The notes: generated by a model from the sequence alone, not told the origin. Counted from the first letter of the stretch, positions 17,447 through 26,939 are shown. The stretch is DNA of 64,000 nt from Streptomyces atratus (GCF_014648655.1 NZ_BMRN01000012.1:124001-188000); one strand, 5' to 3'. Made by a program: numbers and translations.

Positions 17447-18685
17447 ATGGCCCGTAGGGAAGAGACGGATCAGGAGGCCGCAGCGCCGCCGACGTATCGG
17501 CCGATGACGAGTGCGCCGACGCTCGGAGTCGGCATGGTCGGATACGCGTTCATGGGCGCCGCCCACTCGCAGGGGTGGCGCACAGCGGGACACGTCTTCG
17601 AGCTGCCGATGAAACCGGCTCTCGCCGCGATCTGCGGACGCGACCGGGCAGCGGTCGAGGCGGCGGCCGCCCGCCACGGCTGGGCGGCGGCGGAGACCGA
17701 CTGGCGGGCCCTCATCGCCCGGGACGATGTGCAGATCGTCGACATCTGCACCCCCGGCGACAGCCATGCCGAGATCGCCATCGCCGCCCTGGAGGCGGGC
17801 AAACACGTGCTGTGCGAGAAGCCGCTCGCCAACACGGTCGCCGAGGCCGAGGCCATGACCGAGGCAGCGGAGCGCGCGGCGGGCCGCGGTCAGGTGGCGA
17901 TGGTGGGCTTCAACTACCGCAAGGTGCCCGCGATCACCTACGCCCGGCAGCTGATCGCCGAGGGGAGGATCGGCGCCCTGAGGCATGTCCGCGCCACCTA
18001 CCTCCAGGACTGGCTCGTCGACCCCGATTCCCCGCTCACCTGGCGGCTGAAGCGGGAGCACGCAGGCTCGGGAGCGCTCGGCGACCTGGGGGCGCACATC
18101 GTCGACCTGGCCCAGTATCTGGCGGGGGAGCTGCTGGTCGGGGTGTCGGCGGTCAGTGAGACGTTCGTACGGGACCGGCCGCTGCTCGGCGGTCCGTCGG
18201 CCGGGCTCTCCGGCACCGCGGACTCGGCCGCGCGAGGAGCGGTGACCGTCGACGACGCGGCCCTGTTCACCGGCCGGCTCGCCTCCGGGGCGCTGGCCTC
18301 GTTCGAGACGACCCGGATGGCGGCCGGTCGGAAGAACGCGCTGCGGCTGGAGATCAACGGGCAGCGCGGCTCGCTCGCCTTCGATCTGGAACGGCTCAAC
18401 GAGCTGTCCTTCCATGACCACACCGAACCCGCCACCACGGCAGGGTTCCGGCGCATCCTCGTCACCGAACCCCAACACCCCTACCTGGAGGCGTGGTGGC
18501 CGCCGGGCCACGCCCTGGGCTACGAGCATACCTTCATCCACCAGGCCCGTGACCTGGTGCGGACGATCGCCGAAGGGACCGCTCCCGCACCGTCGTTCGC
18601 CGACGGACTGCAGGTGCAGCGGGTGCTCGCAGCCGTGGAGGAGAGCGCCGAGAAGAACTCCGTACACACCCCCGTAGTTCTCTAG
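17447..18685 (+). CDS. Gfo/Idh/MocA family NAD-dependent oxidoreductase
   Basis: A 412-residue cytosolic dehydrogenase. The N-terminal Rossmann domain begins after a 25-residue polar tail with GVGMVGYAFMGAAHSQGW, followed by VDICTPGDSHAEIAIAALEAG and the catalytic EKPLA lysine. The C-terminal alpha/beta domain contains GALGDLGAHIVDLAQYLAG, whose His is typical of the active site. Such enzymes oxidise inositols, glucosides at C3, or sugar acids. A GGAGG site precedes the start. It lies between an RbsABC-type importer and a TIM-barrel isomerase, so it probably carries out the first intracellular step on the imported compound. Confidence 0.92.
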   Translation: MARREETDQEAAAPPTYRPMTSAPTLGVGMVGYAFMGAAHSQGWRTAGHVFELPMKPALAAICGRDRAAVEAAAARHGWAAAETDWRALIARDDVQIVDICTPGDSHAEIAIAALEAGKHVLCEKPLANTVAEAEAMTEAAERAAGRGQVAMVGFNYRKVPAITYARQLIAEGRIGALRHVRATYLQDWLVDPDSPLTWRLKREHAGSGALGDLGAHIVDLAQYLAGELLVGVSAVSETFVRDRPLLGGPSAGLSGTADSAARGAVTVDDAALFTGRLASGALASFETTRMAAGRKNALRLEINGQRGSLAFDLERLNELSFHDHTEPATTAGFRRILVTEPQHPYLEAWWPPGHALGYEHTFIHQARDLVRTIAEGTAPAPSFADGLQVQRVLAAVEESAEKNSVHTPVVL

Positions 18686-18697
18686 GAGGTCCTGCGC

Positions 18698-19702
18698 ATG
18701 CCCCGTCCCTTCACACTCTTCACCGGCCAGTGGGCCGACCTGCCGCTGGAGGAGGTCTGCCGGCTCGCCCGGGACTTCGGGTACGACGGGCTCGAACTCG
18801 CCTGCTGGGGCGACCACTTCGAGGTCGACAAAGCTCTGGCCGACCCCGGCTATCTGGACGGGAGGCGGCAGCTGCTCGACAAGTACGGACTGAAGTGCTG
18901 GGCGATCTCCAACCACCTCGTCGGCCAGGCCGTCTGCGACAACCCGATCGATGAACGGCACCAGGGGATCCTCCCGGCGCGGATCTGGGGCGACGGTGAA
19001 CCCGAAGGGGTGCGCCGACGGGCCGCCGAGGAGATCAAGAACACCGCCCGCGCGGCCGCCGCCTTCGGGGCGCGTACCGTCATCGGCTTCACCGGCTCCT
19101 CGATCTGGCACCTGGTCGCGATGTTCCCGCCCGTCCCGCCGCAAATGATCGAACGGGGTTACGAGGACTTCGCCGAGCGCTGGAACCCGATCCTGGACGT
19201 CTTCGACGCGGAGGGCGTGCGGTTCGCCCACGAGGTGCACCCCAGCGAGATCGCGTACGACTACTGGACCACGCACCGCGCTCTGGAGGCCGTCGGCCAC
19301 CGGGCCGCGTTCGGGCTGAACTTCGACCCCAGCCACTTCGTCTGGCAGGACCTCGACCCGGTCAATTTCCTGTACGACTTCCGGGACCGGATCTACCACG
19401 TGGACTGCAAGGAGGCCCGCAGGCGGCTGGACGGCCGCAATGGTCGCCTCGGCTCCCATCTGCCATGGGGCGACCCGCGGCGCGGCTGGGACTTCGTGTC
19501 CGCCGGGCACGGCGATGTGCCGTGGGAGGACGTCTTCCGGATGCTCCGGTCCATCGAGTACGAGGGGCCGATCTCCGTCGAGTGGGAGGACGCGGGGATG
19601 GATCGGCTGGCGGGGGCGCCGGAAGCGCTTGCCACGCTGAAGCGGTATGACTTCGAGCCGCCGTCGGCCTCGTTCGACGCGGCGTTCGGGGGCGGGGACT
19701 GA
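18698..19702 (+). CDS. Sugar phosphate isomerase/epimerase family protein (TIM barrel)
   Basis: A 334-residue protein of the AP_endonuc_2 / xylose-isomerase-like fold. The expected metal ligands occur in order: E (GYDGLELACWGDH), E in RFAHEVHPSE, D/H in LNFDPSHFVWQ, H in YHVDCKEA, and E in ISVEWEDAG. These barrels act as epimerases, ketoisomerases, or as beta-eliminating enzymes on 3-keto sugars. The gene starts 12 bases after the Gfo/Idh/MocA gene with TAGGAGG upstream, so the two work in one pathway. The pairing of this barrel with a C3 dehydrogenase is common in inositol and 3-keto-glycoside catabolism. Confidence 0.9.
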   Translation: MPRPFTLFTGQWADLPLEEVCRLARDFGYDGLELACWGDHFEVDKALADPGYLDGRRQLLDKYGLKCWAISNHLVGQAVCDNPIDERHQGILPARIWGDGEPEGVRRRAAEEIKNTARAAAAFGARTVIGFTGSSIWHLVAMFPPVPPQMIERGYEDFAERWNPILDVFDAEGVRFAHEVHPSEIAYDYWTTHRALEAVGHRAAFGLNFDPSHFVWQDLDPVNFLYDFRDRIYHVDCKEARRRLDGRNGRLGSHLPWGDPRRGWDFVSAGHGDVPWEDVFRMLRSIEYEGPISVEWEDAGMDRLAGAPEALATLKRYDFEPPSASFDAAFGGGD

Positions 19703-20067
19703 CGGGTCCTTCCGGGGCGCTGCTCCCGGATTCCGCTCCTCGATCGCCGAGAACCAGGCTCGTCCGGCGATTGAAGGGTCCGGGGCGGAGCCCCGGTTCG
19801 GGAGGGGTGGGGCGGGGGAGAGCCTGCCGCCACCCTGTGCTCACCCCTGCCCTCATCCCGCTTTGTCCTGGCGCAGGAAAAAGTTCAACAAGACCGCTGC
19901 GTAAGGGCTTTCCGTCCCGGACGAACAGGTCTACCGTCCCCAACGTGTTCATGACATGACCTCGGTCACCGGCGCCACACAGGCCCCGCATGACCTGCGC
20001 GGCAGTCCCTGCGCAGAACGGCACGGCAGCACCCGCCCGTACAACCGGCACTCTCCGGAGGACACTC
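19703..20067. repeat. Intergenic region with a Streptomyces hairpin repeat
   Basis: This 365-base gap holds ATCGCCG/CGGCGAT (about 19743-19772) and a 7-base stem CCGGGGC-GGA-GCCCCGG (19780-19796). It is the composite element found after many Streptomyces genes and probably ends the ABC/oxidoreductase transcript. The remaining 270 bases should contain the promoter of the large exported protein. No further gene is seen. Confidence 0.55.
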
Positions 20068-23000
20068 GTGCACAGAACCAGAACCAGAAGCAGGAGCAGA
20101 ACGCGGCTCCGCGTCCGTAAATCCCTCGCGCTGCTCACCGGCGGACTGCTCGCGGCGGCCACCCTCGCCCTGGGCGCCTCGCCCGGAGCCGCCGCGGCAG
20201 GACCGTCCTCGCCGGCCGCCGCCGACGCGGCGGCCGAGGACTTCCAGCAGGTCACCCTCGCCAAGGGTGCGGCCGAGACCGGCGAGCCCATGTCGCTGGC
20301 CGTGCTCCCCGACCGCAGCGTGCTGCACACCTCGCGCAACGGCGAGCTGCGGATCACCGACAGCGCCGGCAATACCAAGGTCTCCGGTGTCCTCCCCGTC
20401 TACTCGCACGACGAGGAAGGCCTCCAGGGCGTCGGCATCGACCCCAAGTTCAGTGAGAACCGGGCGATCTACCTCTTCTACGCACCCCCGCTGGACACCC
20501 CCGCGGGCGACGCCCCCGAGACCGGGACCGCCTCCGACTTCGCCAAGTTCGACGGAGTGAACCGGCTGTCCCGCTTTGTCCTCGAGGAGGACGGCACCCT
20601 CGACCTGGCCAGCGAGAAGAAGGTCCTCGACGTCAAGACGTCGCGCGGCATCTGCTGCCACGTCGGCGGCGACATCGACTTCGACGCCCAGGGCAACCTG
20701 TATCTGTCCACCGGCGACGACTCCAACCCGTTCGCCTCCGACGGCTACACCCCCATCGACCAGCGCCCCGACCGCAACCCGGCGTTCGACGCCCGGCGCA
20801 CCTCGGGCAACACCAACGACCTGCGCGGCAAGATCCTGAGGATCAAGGTCGCCGACGACGGCTCGTACACCATTCCGGACGGCAACCTCTTCGCGCCGGG
20901 CACGGACAAGACCCGCCCCGAGATCTACGCGATGGGCTTCCGCAACCCGTTCCGTTTCAGCGTCGACAAGGCCACCGGCATTGTGTACGTCGGCGACTAC
21001 GGGCCCGATGCGGGCGCGGCCGACCCCAAGCGCGGACCGGCGGGACAGGTCGAGTTCGCCCGGGTCACCAAGCCGGGCAACTTCGGCTGGCCGTTCTGCA
21101 CCGGCGACAACGACCCGTTCATCGACTACGACTTCGCGACGAAGACCTCCGGCGCCGCCTTCGACTGTGCGGCCCCGAAGAACACCTCGCCGCACAACAC
21201 CGGTCTGGTCGACCTGCCCGCGGCGCAGCCCGCGTGGATTCCGTACGACGGCGGCTCCGTGCCCGAGTTCGGTACCGGATCGGAGTCCCCGATGGGCGGC
21301 CCGGTCTACCACTACGACCCCGACCTCGACTCCCCGGTGAAGTTCCCCGAGGCGTACGACGGGGACTTCTTCGCCGGAGAGTTCGGCCGGCGCTGGATCA
21401 AGCGCATCGAGCAGGACGGCGACGGCACGGTCAAGTCCATCAACAACATCCCCTGGTCAGGCACCCAGGTGATGGACATGGCCTTCGGCCCCGACGGGGC
21501 GCTGTACGTCCTGGACTACGGCCTCGCCTGGTTCGGCGGCGACGAGAACTCCGCCCTCTACCGCATCGAGAACGCCACCGGTGGCCGTTCACCCGTCGCC
21601 GAGGCGGCGGCCAACAAGACATCCGGCACCGCACCGCTGAGGGTGCAGTTCTCCTCCGCGGGCACCACGGACGGTGACGGCGACGCGCTCACGTACGCCT
21701 GGGACTTCGGCGACGGCGGAACCTCCACGGCCGCCAACCCGACGTACACGTACAAGAAGAACGGCACCTACACCGCCACCGTCACGGCCAAGGACCCCAC
21801 CGGACGCACCGGCGCGGCAAGCGTCCATGTGGTCGTGGGCAACACGGCACCCAAGGTGAACCTGGAACTCCCGGGCGACGGCCAGCTGTTCAGCTTCGGC
21901 GACAACATCCCGTTCAAGGTGACCGTCACCGATCCCGAGGACGGCACGATCGACTGCTCCAAGGTCGAGGTCCGCTTCGTCCTCGGCCACGACAGCCACG
22001 GACACCCCATCACCACCGCCAACGGATGCTCCGGCACGATCAAGACCGCCGTCGACGGAGGACACGACCCGAACGCCAACATCTTCGGAGTCATCGACGC
22101 CTCCTACACCGACAACGGAGGCGGCGGCCAGGCCGCGCTGTCCGGGCACGACCAGTCGCAGCTCCAGCCCCGCCACCGGCAGGCCGAGCACTTCACCTCG
22201 TCGTCCGGCATCAAGACGTACGACAAGGCGGCCGCCCACGGCGGGAAGACCGTCGGCGACATCGACAACGACGACTGGATCGCCTTCAAGCCGTACATCC
22301 TCGACGGAACCACCAAGCTCACCGCCCGGATCTCGTCCGGCGGGGCGGGCGGCTTCCTCGAAGTACGGTCGGGATCCCCGACCGGCGCGATCCTCGGCTC
22401 CGCACCGGTACCGGTGACCGGCGGCTGGGAGACCTTCCAGGACATCGACGTACCACTGCGCGGCGTTCCCAAGAAGGCCACCGAACTCTTCCTCGTCTTC
22501 AAGGGAGGTGCCGGAGCGCTGTACGACGTCGATGACTTCGAGCTCTCCAACAGCGCCCCCGACCGGACCGCCAAGCGGGTCCTGGTCTTCTCGAAGACGG
22601 CCGGTTTCCGACACGATGCGATTCCCGACGGCGTCGCCGCGCTGAAGGAGCTCGGCAAGAACAGCAACATCACCGTCGACGCGACCGAGGAGGCCGGCCA
22701 GTTCACGACCAGCAACCTGGCGCGGTACGACGCCGTCGTCTTCCTCTCGACAACCGGTGATGTGCTCAACGCCGAGCAGCAGAAGGCGTTCGAGAACTAT
22801 GTGACCACCGGTGGCGGCTACATGGGCGTCCACGCGGCGGCGGACACCGAGTACGACTGGCCGTTCTACGGGGAGCTTGTCGGCGCGTACTTCGCCGGAC
22901 ACCCCGCCATCCAGCCCGTCACCGTTCGCGTCGAGGACCACAAGCACCCGGCGACCGCACACCTCGACGACGCCTGGAACCGGACCGACGAGCTGTACAA

Positions 23001-23796
23001 CTACCGCACCAACCCGCGCGGGAAGGTGAAGGTGCTCGCCACACTCGACGAGACGACCTACACCGGCGGCACCATGAAGGGCGACCACCCGATCACCTGG
23101 TGCCAGAGCTACCAGGGCGGCCGCTCCTTCTACACCGGCCTCGGCCACACCAAGGAGTCCTACGCCGAACCGGACTTCCGCGGGCTTCTTCTCGGCGGCC
23201 TGCGGTACGCGGCCGGCCAGGTGAAGGCCGACTGCAAGCCCGACACCGGCTACCGGTCGATCTTCAACGGCAAGACGCTCGAAGGCTGGAAGCAGGCCGG
23301 CCCCGGAAAGTTCGGCATCGTTGATGGTGAACTGCGCTCCGAGGGCGGCATGGGTCTGCTCACCTACCAGGCCAAGGAACTCGGGTCGTACTCGCTCAAG
23401 CTCGACTGGAAGATGGAGGGCGACGACAACTCCGGTGTCTTCGTCGGCTTCCCGGAGTCCGACGACCCCTGGTCCGCGGTGAACAACGGCTACGAGGTCC
23501 AGATCGACGCCACCGACGCGCCCGACCGCACCACGGGCTCCGTCTACACCTTCAAGGCGGCGAACATCAAGGCCCGTGACCAGGTCCTGCGGCCTCCCGG
23601 CCAGTGGAACAGCTACGAGATCAAGGTCCAGGGCGAACGTCTCCAGGTCTTCCTCAACGGAGTGAAGATCAACGACTTCACCAACACCGATCCGGTACGG
23701 AGCCTGAAGGACGGCTACATCGGCATCCAGAACCACGGTGCCAATGACCATGTGTCCTTCCGCAACATCCAGTTGAAGGAACTGCCCTCGGCGTAG
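20068..23796 (+). CDS. Large exported sugar-oxidising / ThuA / DUF1080 multidomain protein
   Basis: This 1242-residue secreted protein begins at GTG 20068, six bases after GGAGG; earlier in-frame starts lack a site. An Arg-rich N-terminus and hydrophobic segment form a signal peptide ending near SPGAAAA (about 50). Modules in order: a PQQ-type glucose/sorbosone dehydrogenase propeller (about 58-500; GICCHVGGDIDFD, MGFRNPFRFSVD), a PKD domain (about 508-590), a linking beta domain, a CBM6-like domain (about 706-827), a ThuA/trehalose-utilisation domain (about 834-1054; VFSKTAGFRHDAIPDGVAAL), and a DUF1080 domain (about 1061-1240; SIFNGKTLEGWKQ). DUF1080 proteins include 3-keto-disaccharide hydrolases. 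The whole may oxidise and cleave a glycoside outside the cell. It lies downstream of a sugar importer and dehydrogenase. Confidence 0.9.
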   Translation: MHRTRTRSRSRTRLRVRKSLALLTGGLLAAATLALGASPGAAAAGPSSPAAADAAAEDFQQVTLAKGAAETGEPMSLAVLPDRSVLHTSRNGELRITDSAGNTKVSGVLPVYSHDEEGLQGVGIDPKFSENRAIYLFYAPPLDTPAGDAPETGTASDFAKFDGVNRLSRFVLEEDGTLDLASEKKVLDVKTSRGICCHVGGDIDFDAQGNLYLSTGDDSNPFASDGYTPIDQRPDRNPAFDARRTSGNTNDLRGKILRIKVADDGSYTIPDGNLFAPGTDKTRPEIYAMGFRNPFRFSVDKATGIVYVGDYGPDAGAADPKRGPAGQVEFARVTKPGNFGWPFCTGDNDPFIDYDFATKTSGAAFDCAAPKNTSPHNTGLVDLPAAQPAWIPYDGGSVPEFGTGSESPMGGPVYHYDPDLDSPVKFPEAYDGDFFAGEFGRRWIKRIEQDGDGTVKSINNIPWSGTQVMDMAFGPDGALYVLDYGLAWFGGDENSALYRIENATGGRSPVAEAAANKTSGTAPLRVQFSSAGTTDGDGDALTYAWDFGDGGTSTAANPTYTYKKNGTYTATVTAKDPTGRTGAASVHVVVGNTAPKVNLELPGDGQLFSFGDNIPFKVTVTDPEDGTIDCSKVEVRFVLGHDSHGHPITTANGCSGTIKTAVDGGHDPNANIFGVIDASYTDNGGGGQAALSGHDQSQLQPRHRQAEHFTSSSGIKTYDKAAAHGGKTVGDIDNDDWIAFKPYILDGTTKLTARISSGGAGGFLEVRSGSPTGAILGSAPVPVTGGWETFQDIDVPLRGVPKKATELFLVFKGGAGALYDVDDFELSNSAPDRTAKRVLVFSKTAGFRHDAIPDGVAALKELGKNSNITVDATEEAGQFTTSNLARYDAVVFLSTTGDVLNAEQQKAFENYVTTGGGYMGVHAAADTEYDWPFYGELVGAYFAGHPAIQPVTVRVEDHKHPATAHLDDAWNRTDELYNYRTNPRGKVKVLATLDETTYTGGTMKGDHPITWCQSYQGGRSFYTGLGHTKESYAEPDFRGLLLGGLRYAAGQVKADCKPDTGYRSIFNGKTLEGWKQAGPGKFGIVDGELRSEGGMGLLTYQAKELGSYSLKLDWKMEGDDNSGVFVGFPESDDPWSAVNNGYEVQIDATDAPDRTTGSVYTFKAANIKARDQVLRPPGQWNSYEIKVQGERLQVFLNGVKINDFTNTDPVRSLKDGYIGIQNHGANDHVSFRNIQLKELPSA

Positions 23797-23810
23797 GGCG
23801 CACTCCGGCC

Positions 23811-23848
23811 GACGGCGGGCGGGAAGGACATCCTCCCCGCCCGCCGTC
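23811..23848 (+). terminator. Strong terminator hairpin after the large exported protein
   Basis: A perfect 13-base stem, GACGGCGGGCGGG with CCCGCCCGCCGTC, encloses a 12-base loop and starts 14 bases after the stop. It separates the exported protein from the ebo-like operon. Confidence 0.7.
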
Positions 23849-23925
23849 ACCACCCGATCCCGTCCCCTCGTCGCACAGCGCCACTTGCTCTGCCCAGCCA
23901 GGACCCCCAGCCAGGGAGGCAGCCC

Positions 23926-25044
23926 GTGTCAGCATCCGCCGTTCGTACCGGAGTCTGGTTCATCGGAGCACGCGGCTCCGTCGCCACCACCGCCACAGCG
24001 GGATGCGCGGCAATCGCAGCAGGGCTACACCCGGCGGCGGGCATGGTCACCGAAACACCGCCGTTCGCCGACAGCGGGCTGCCCACCCTCACCTCACTGG
24101 TCTTCGGCGGACACGACACCGTCGGCTGTCCGCTGCCCAAACGGGCCGAGGAACTGGCCACCGGGGGAGTGCTGCCACACGGCCTGCCCTCGGCGGTACG
24201 CTCCGAACTCGCCGCCGCCGACGCGGAGATACGGCCCGGCGGCCCACTGCCCGGCGACACCCGCGGCGACGAGGAGCTCATCACCGCCTTCGCCGCCGAC
24301 CTCGCGGACTTCGGGCACCGGAACGACCTGGCCAGGACGGTCGTGATCAACGTCGCCTCCACGGAACCGGTTCCGGCCCCCGGCGAGCGGCGGTTGCCCG
24401 CCAGCTCGCTCTATGCCGCGGCAGCGCTCCGGGCCGGCTGCCCGTACATCAACTTCACCCCGTCCACCGGGCTGCGCACCCCCGCCCTCCAGGACGCCGT
24501 CGCGGGCTGCGGACTTCCTCACGCGGGCCGCGACGGCAAGACCGGCCAGACGCTGCTCCGCTCCGTACTCGCCCCGATGTTCGTGCAACGCGCCCTGCCT
24601 GTACGGGCCTGGTCGGGCACCAACCTGCTGGGCGGCGGGGACGGAGCGGCGCTGGCCGACCCGGGCGCGGCCGCGGCCAAGAACGCGGGCAAGGAACGCG
24701 TCCTCGCCGACACGCTGGGAACTGCCCCCGAGGGTGAGGTCCACATCGACGACGTACCGGCCCTCGGTGACTGGAAGACGGCCTGGGACCACATCGCGTT
24801 CGACGGTTTCCTCGGGGCGCGCATGGTGCTCCAGACGACCTGGCAGGGGTGCGACTCCGCACTGGCCGCACCCCTGGTTCTGGACCTGGCCAGACTGGTG
24901 GCCCGCGCCCACGAGAGGGGGCTGACCGGCCCCTTGCCCCAGCTCGGCTTCTACTTCAAGGATCCGGACGGCGGCCCTGCCGCACTCTTCGAGCAGTACA
25001 CGGCGCTGCTCGCCTTCGCCGAAACGCTGCGGGGGGAGAAGTGA
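23926..25044 (+). CDS. Inositol-3-phosphate synthase-like NAD enzyme heading the ebo-like operon
   Basis: A 372-residue member of the myo-inositol-1-phosphate synthase fold. It opens with a Rossmann motif GVWFIGARGSVATTAT and later has VINVASTEP, YINFTPSTGLRTPAL, DGKTGQTLLRSVLAPMF (the conserved Lys region) and SWSGTNLLGGGDG-like wording. Classical enzymes turn glucose 6-phosphate into inositol 3-phosphate; this shorter, diverged form is a separate branch. The final codons overlap the prenyltransferase start (GTGA), so it belongs to that operon. In the ebo clusters of other phyla a dehydroquinate-synthase-like cyclase (EboD) occupies the cyclising role; this enzyme may replace it. Product unknown. 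Confidence 0.82.
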   Translation: MSASAVRTGVWFIGARGSVATTATAGCAAIAAGLHPAAGMVTETPPFADSGLPTLTSLVFGGHDTVGCPLPKRAEELATGGVLPHGLPSAVRSELAAADAEIRPGGPLPGDTRGDEELITAFAADLADFGHRNDLARTVVINVASTEPVPAPGERRLPASSLYAAAALRAGCPYINFTPSTGLRTPALQDAVAGCGLPHAGRDGKTGQTLLRSVLAPMFVQRALPVRAWSGTNLLGGGDGAALADPGAAAAKNAGKERVLADTLGTAPEGEVHIDDVPALGDWKTAWDHIAFDGFLGARMVLQTTWQGCDSALAAPLVLDLARLVARAHERGLTGPLPQLGFYFKDPDGGPAALFEQYTALLAFAETLRGEK

Positions 25045-26063
25045 CGGTACGGGCCTGGGCGGAACTGCTGCGGGTGTCGGCACTGTTCACCGTCCCCGGT
25101 GACGCACTCGCCGGGGCGGCGGCGGCGGGCAGGCGCCCCGACCGCGGCACCGCGCTCGCCGTCGGCGCCTCGCTCTGCCTCTACGAGGCGGGCATGGCGC
25201 TCAACGACTGGGCCGACCGTGACGAGGACGCCGTCGACCGCCCGCACCGGCCGATCCCCTCGGGCCGTATCGCTCCCGGCGCGGCCCTCGCGGCGGCGGG
25301 CGCGCTGACGGCCGCAGGACTGGGTCTCGCCGCACGGGCCGGCCGACCGGCCCTCGCGGTCGCCACGGGGCTGGCGGCGACGGTCTGGGCGTACGACCTC
25401 CGTCTCAAGCACACCCCGGCGGGACCGGCGGCGATGGCCGCGGCACGAGGACTGGATCTGCTGCTCGGCGCCACCGCCACCGGCGCGGCTGAGCGGACGG
25501 CGGGCCCGGGGGCGCGCACGGGCTCGGCTTCCGGTTCGCGCACGGGTTCGGCCGCGGCTCCGAATTCGCGTGGCTTCGTTCGCGGCGCCCTTCCGGCCGC
25601 CGGCCTGCTCGGGGCGCACACCTACGCCGTCACCGCCGTCTCACGGCACGAAGCACAGGGCGGATCCACCACCGCACCCCTCGCCGCACTGGCGGCCACC
25701 GCCGCACTGGGCGCCGCGGCCCTGCGCGAGCAGCGCGGACCCGGGGACGCGCCCCCGGATGCGGGACGCGGCAGGAAGGGGGAGTCGCACCGGTCGCACC
25801 GGCCCCCGGCGACCCCCGCCTCCCGCCTCCTGCTCACCGCGCTCACCGGCTCCTACTTCCGTACTGCCGCGGGCCCCCTCCTCCACGCCGCCCTCAACCC
25901 GTCCCCGCCCCTCACCCAGCGCGCCGTCGGCGGCGGCATCCGGGCGATGATCCCGCTCCAGGCAGCCCTCGCCGCCCGCGCCGGAGCAGCAGGTTCGGGG
26001 CTCGCCGTCATGGGACTCGTCCCGCTCGCCCGCACTCTCGCCCGGAAGGTGAGCCTCACATGA
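25041..26063 (+). CDS. UbiA-type prenyltransferase, SCO3242/EboC family
   Basis: A 340-residue membrane prenyltransferase starting at a GTG that overlaps the previous stop. The first Asp-rich motif NDWADRDEDAVDRPHRPIPS and the second polar loop around YDLRLKHTPAG are those of UbiA enzymes, which attach a prenyl chain to an acceptor. About seven to nine hydrophobic segments are seen. A low-complexity Ala/Gly/Ser/Arg insert lies at about 155-185, and an Arg/Pro-rich one at about 233-258, probably loops. It corresponds to EboC in ebo clusters. Its stop overlaps the next start (ATGA). Acceptor and prenyl donor are unknown; the preceding inositol-phosphate-synthase-like enzyme could make the acceptor. 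Confidence 0.85.
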   Translation: MTVRAWAELLRVSALFTVPGDALAGAAAAGRRPDRGTALAVGASLCLYEAGMALNDWADRDEDAVDRPHRPIPSGRIAPGAALAAAGALTAAGLGLAARAGRPALAVATGLAATVWAYDLRLKHTPAGPAAMAAARGLDLLLGATATGAAERTAGPGARTGSASGSRTGSAAAPNSRGFVRGALPAAGLLGAHTYAVTAVSRHEAQGGSTTAPLAALAATAALGAAALREQRGPGDAPPDAGRGRKGESHRSHRPPATPASRLLLTALTGSYFRTAAGPLLHAALNPSPPLTQRAVGGGIRAMIPLQAALAARAGAAGSGLAVMGLVPLARTLARKVSLT

Positions 26064-26917
26064 CGATCCGCCTCGGCTACGGCACCAACGGGCTCACCGA
26101 CCTCCGCCTGGACGACGCCCTCGGACTCCTCGCCGATCTCGGGTACGACGGGGTCGGGCTGACCCTCGACCACATGCACCTCGATCCCCTCGCCCCCGAC
26201 GTCGCCGCGCGCACCCGCCACGTGGCCTCCAGGCTCCAGGAGTTGGGCCTCGGCGTCACAGTGGAGACCGGGGCCCGCTACGTCCTCGACCCCCGCCGCA
26301 AGCACGGCCCGTCGCTCCTCGACCCCGACCCCGAGGCCCGCGCAGCCCGCACCCGGCTGCTCGTCCGGGCCGTCGGCATCGCCGCCGATCTCGGCGCCCA
26401 CGCCGTGCACTGCTTCAGCGGCATCACCCCACCGGACACCACCCCCGACACCGCCTGGCACCGGCTCACCGACTCCCTCGCCCCCGTCCTGGACGCCGCC
26501 GAACGCTCCGGCATCCCCCTGGCGATCGAGCCCGAGCCCGGACACCTCCTCGCCAACCTCGCAGACTTCCACCACCTGCGCGTTCTCAGCGGCGATCCGC
26601 CACCGCTCGGACTGACTCTGGACATCGGCCACTGCCAATGCCTGGAGCCCGCCGCACCCGTCGACTGCGTCCGCGACGCCGCCCCCTGGCTGCGGCACGT
26701 CCAGATCGAGGACATGCGCCGGGGTGTCCATGAACACCTCCCGTTCGGTGAAGGCGAGATCGACTTCCCGCCCGTGCTCGAAGCGCTCGACGCCCTCCCG
26801 GACACCGGCTACCGCGGCCTCACCGTCGTCGAACTGCCCCGTCACTCCCACGCCGGCCCCGAACTCGCCCGCACCTCCATCGAGTTCCTCCGCAAGCACA
26901 GTCCGTCGAGCCGCTGA
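26060..26917 (+). CDS. Sugar phosphate isomerase/epimerase-like TIM barrel in the ebo-like operon
   Basis: A 285-residue AP_endonuc_2 barrel overlapping the prenyltransferase stop by four bases. Metal ligands are visible in IPLAIEPEPGH, GLTLDIGHCQ, HVQIEDMRRGVHEHLPFGEG and LTVVELPRHS. The HVQIEDM...HLPFGEGEID motif closely recalls hydroxypyruvate-isomerase and IolE-like barrels. The reaction is unknown. It is the first of three barrels in this operon (with 28458 and 31086), an unusual number, pointing to a multi-step rearrangement of a sugar- or cyclitol-derived head group. Confidence 0.85.
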   Translation: MTIRLGYGTNGLTDLRLDDALGLLADLGYDGVGLTLDHMHLDPLAPDVAARTRHVASRLQELGLGVTVETGARYVLDPRRKHGPSLLDPDPEARAARTRLLVRAVGIAADLGAHAVHCFSGITPPDTTPDTAWHRLTDSLAPVLDAAERSGIPLAIEPEPGHLLANLADFHHLRVLSGDPPPLGLTLDIGHCQCLEPAAPVDCVRDAAPWLRHVQIEDMRRGVHEHLPFGEGEIDFPPVLEALDALPDTGYRGLTVVELPRHSHAGPELARTSIEFLRKHSPSSR

Positions 26918-26939
26918 AACCGCCGAAGGGAGCAACGCC

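Noticed and set aside
17318..23853. Long minus-strand open frames (about 730 and 754 codons) opposite the oxidoreductase, isomerase and large exported protein
   Set aside because: Same shadow character; the plus-strand genes are certain.
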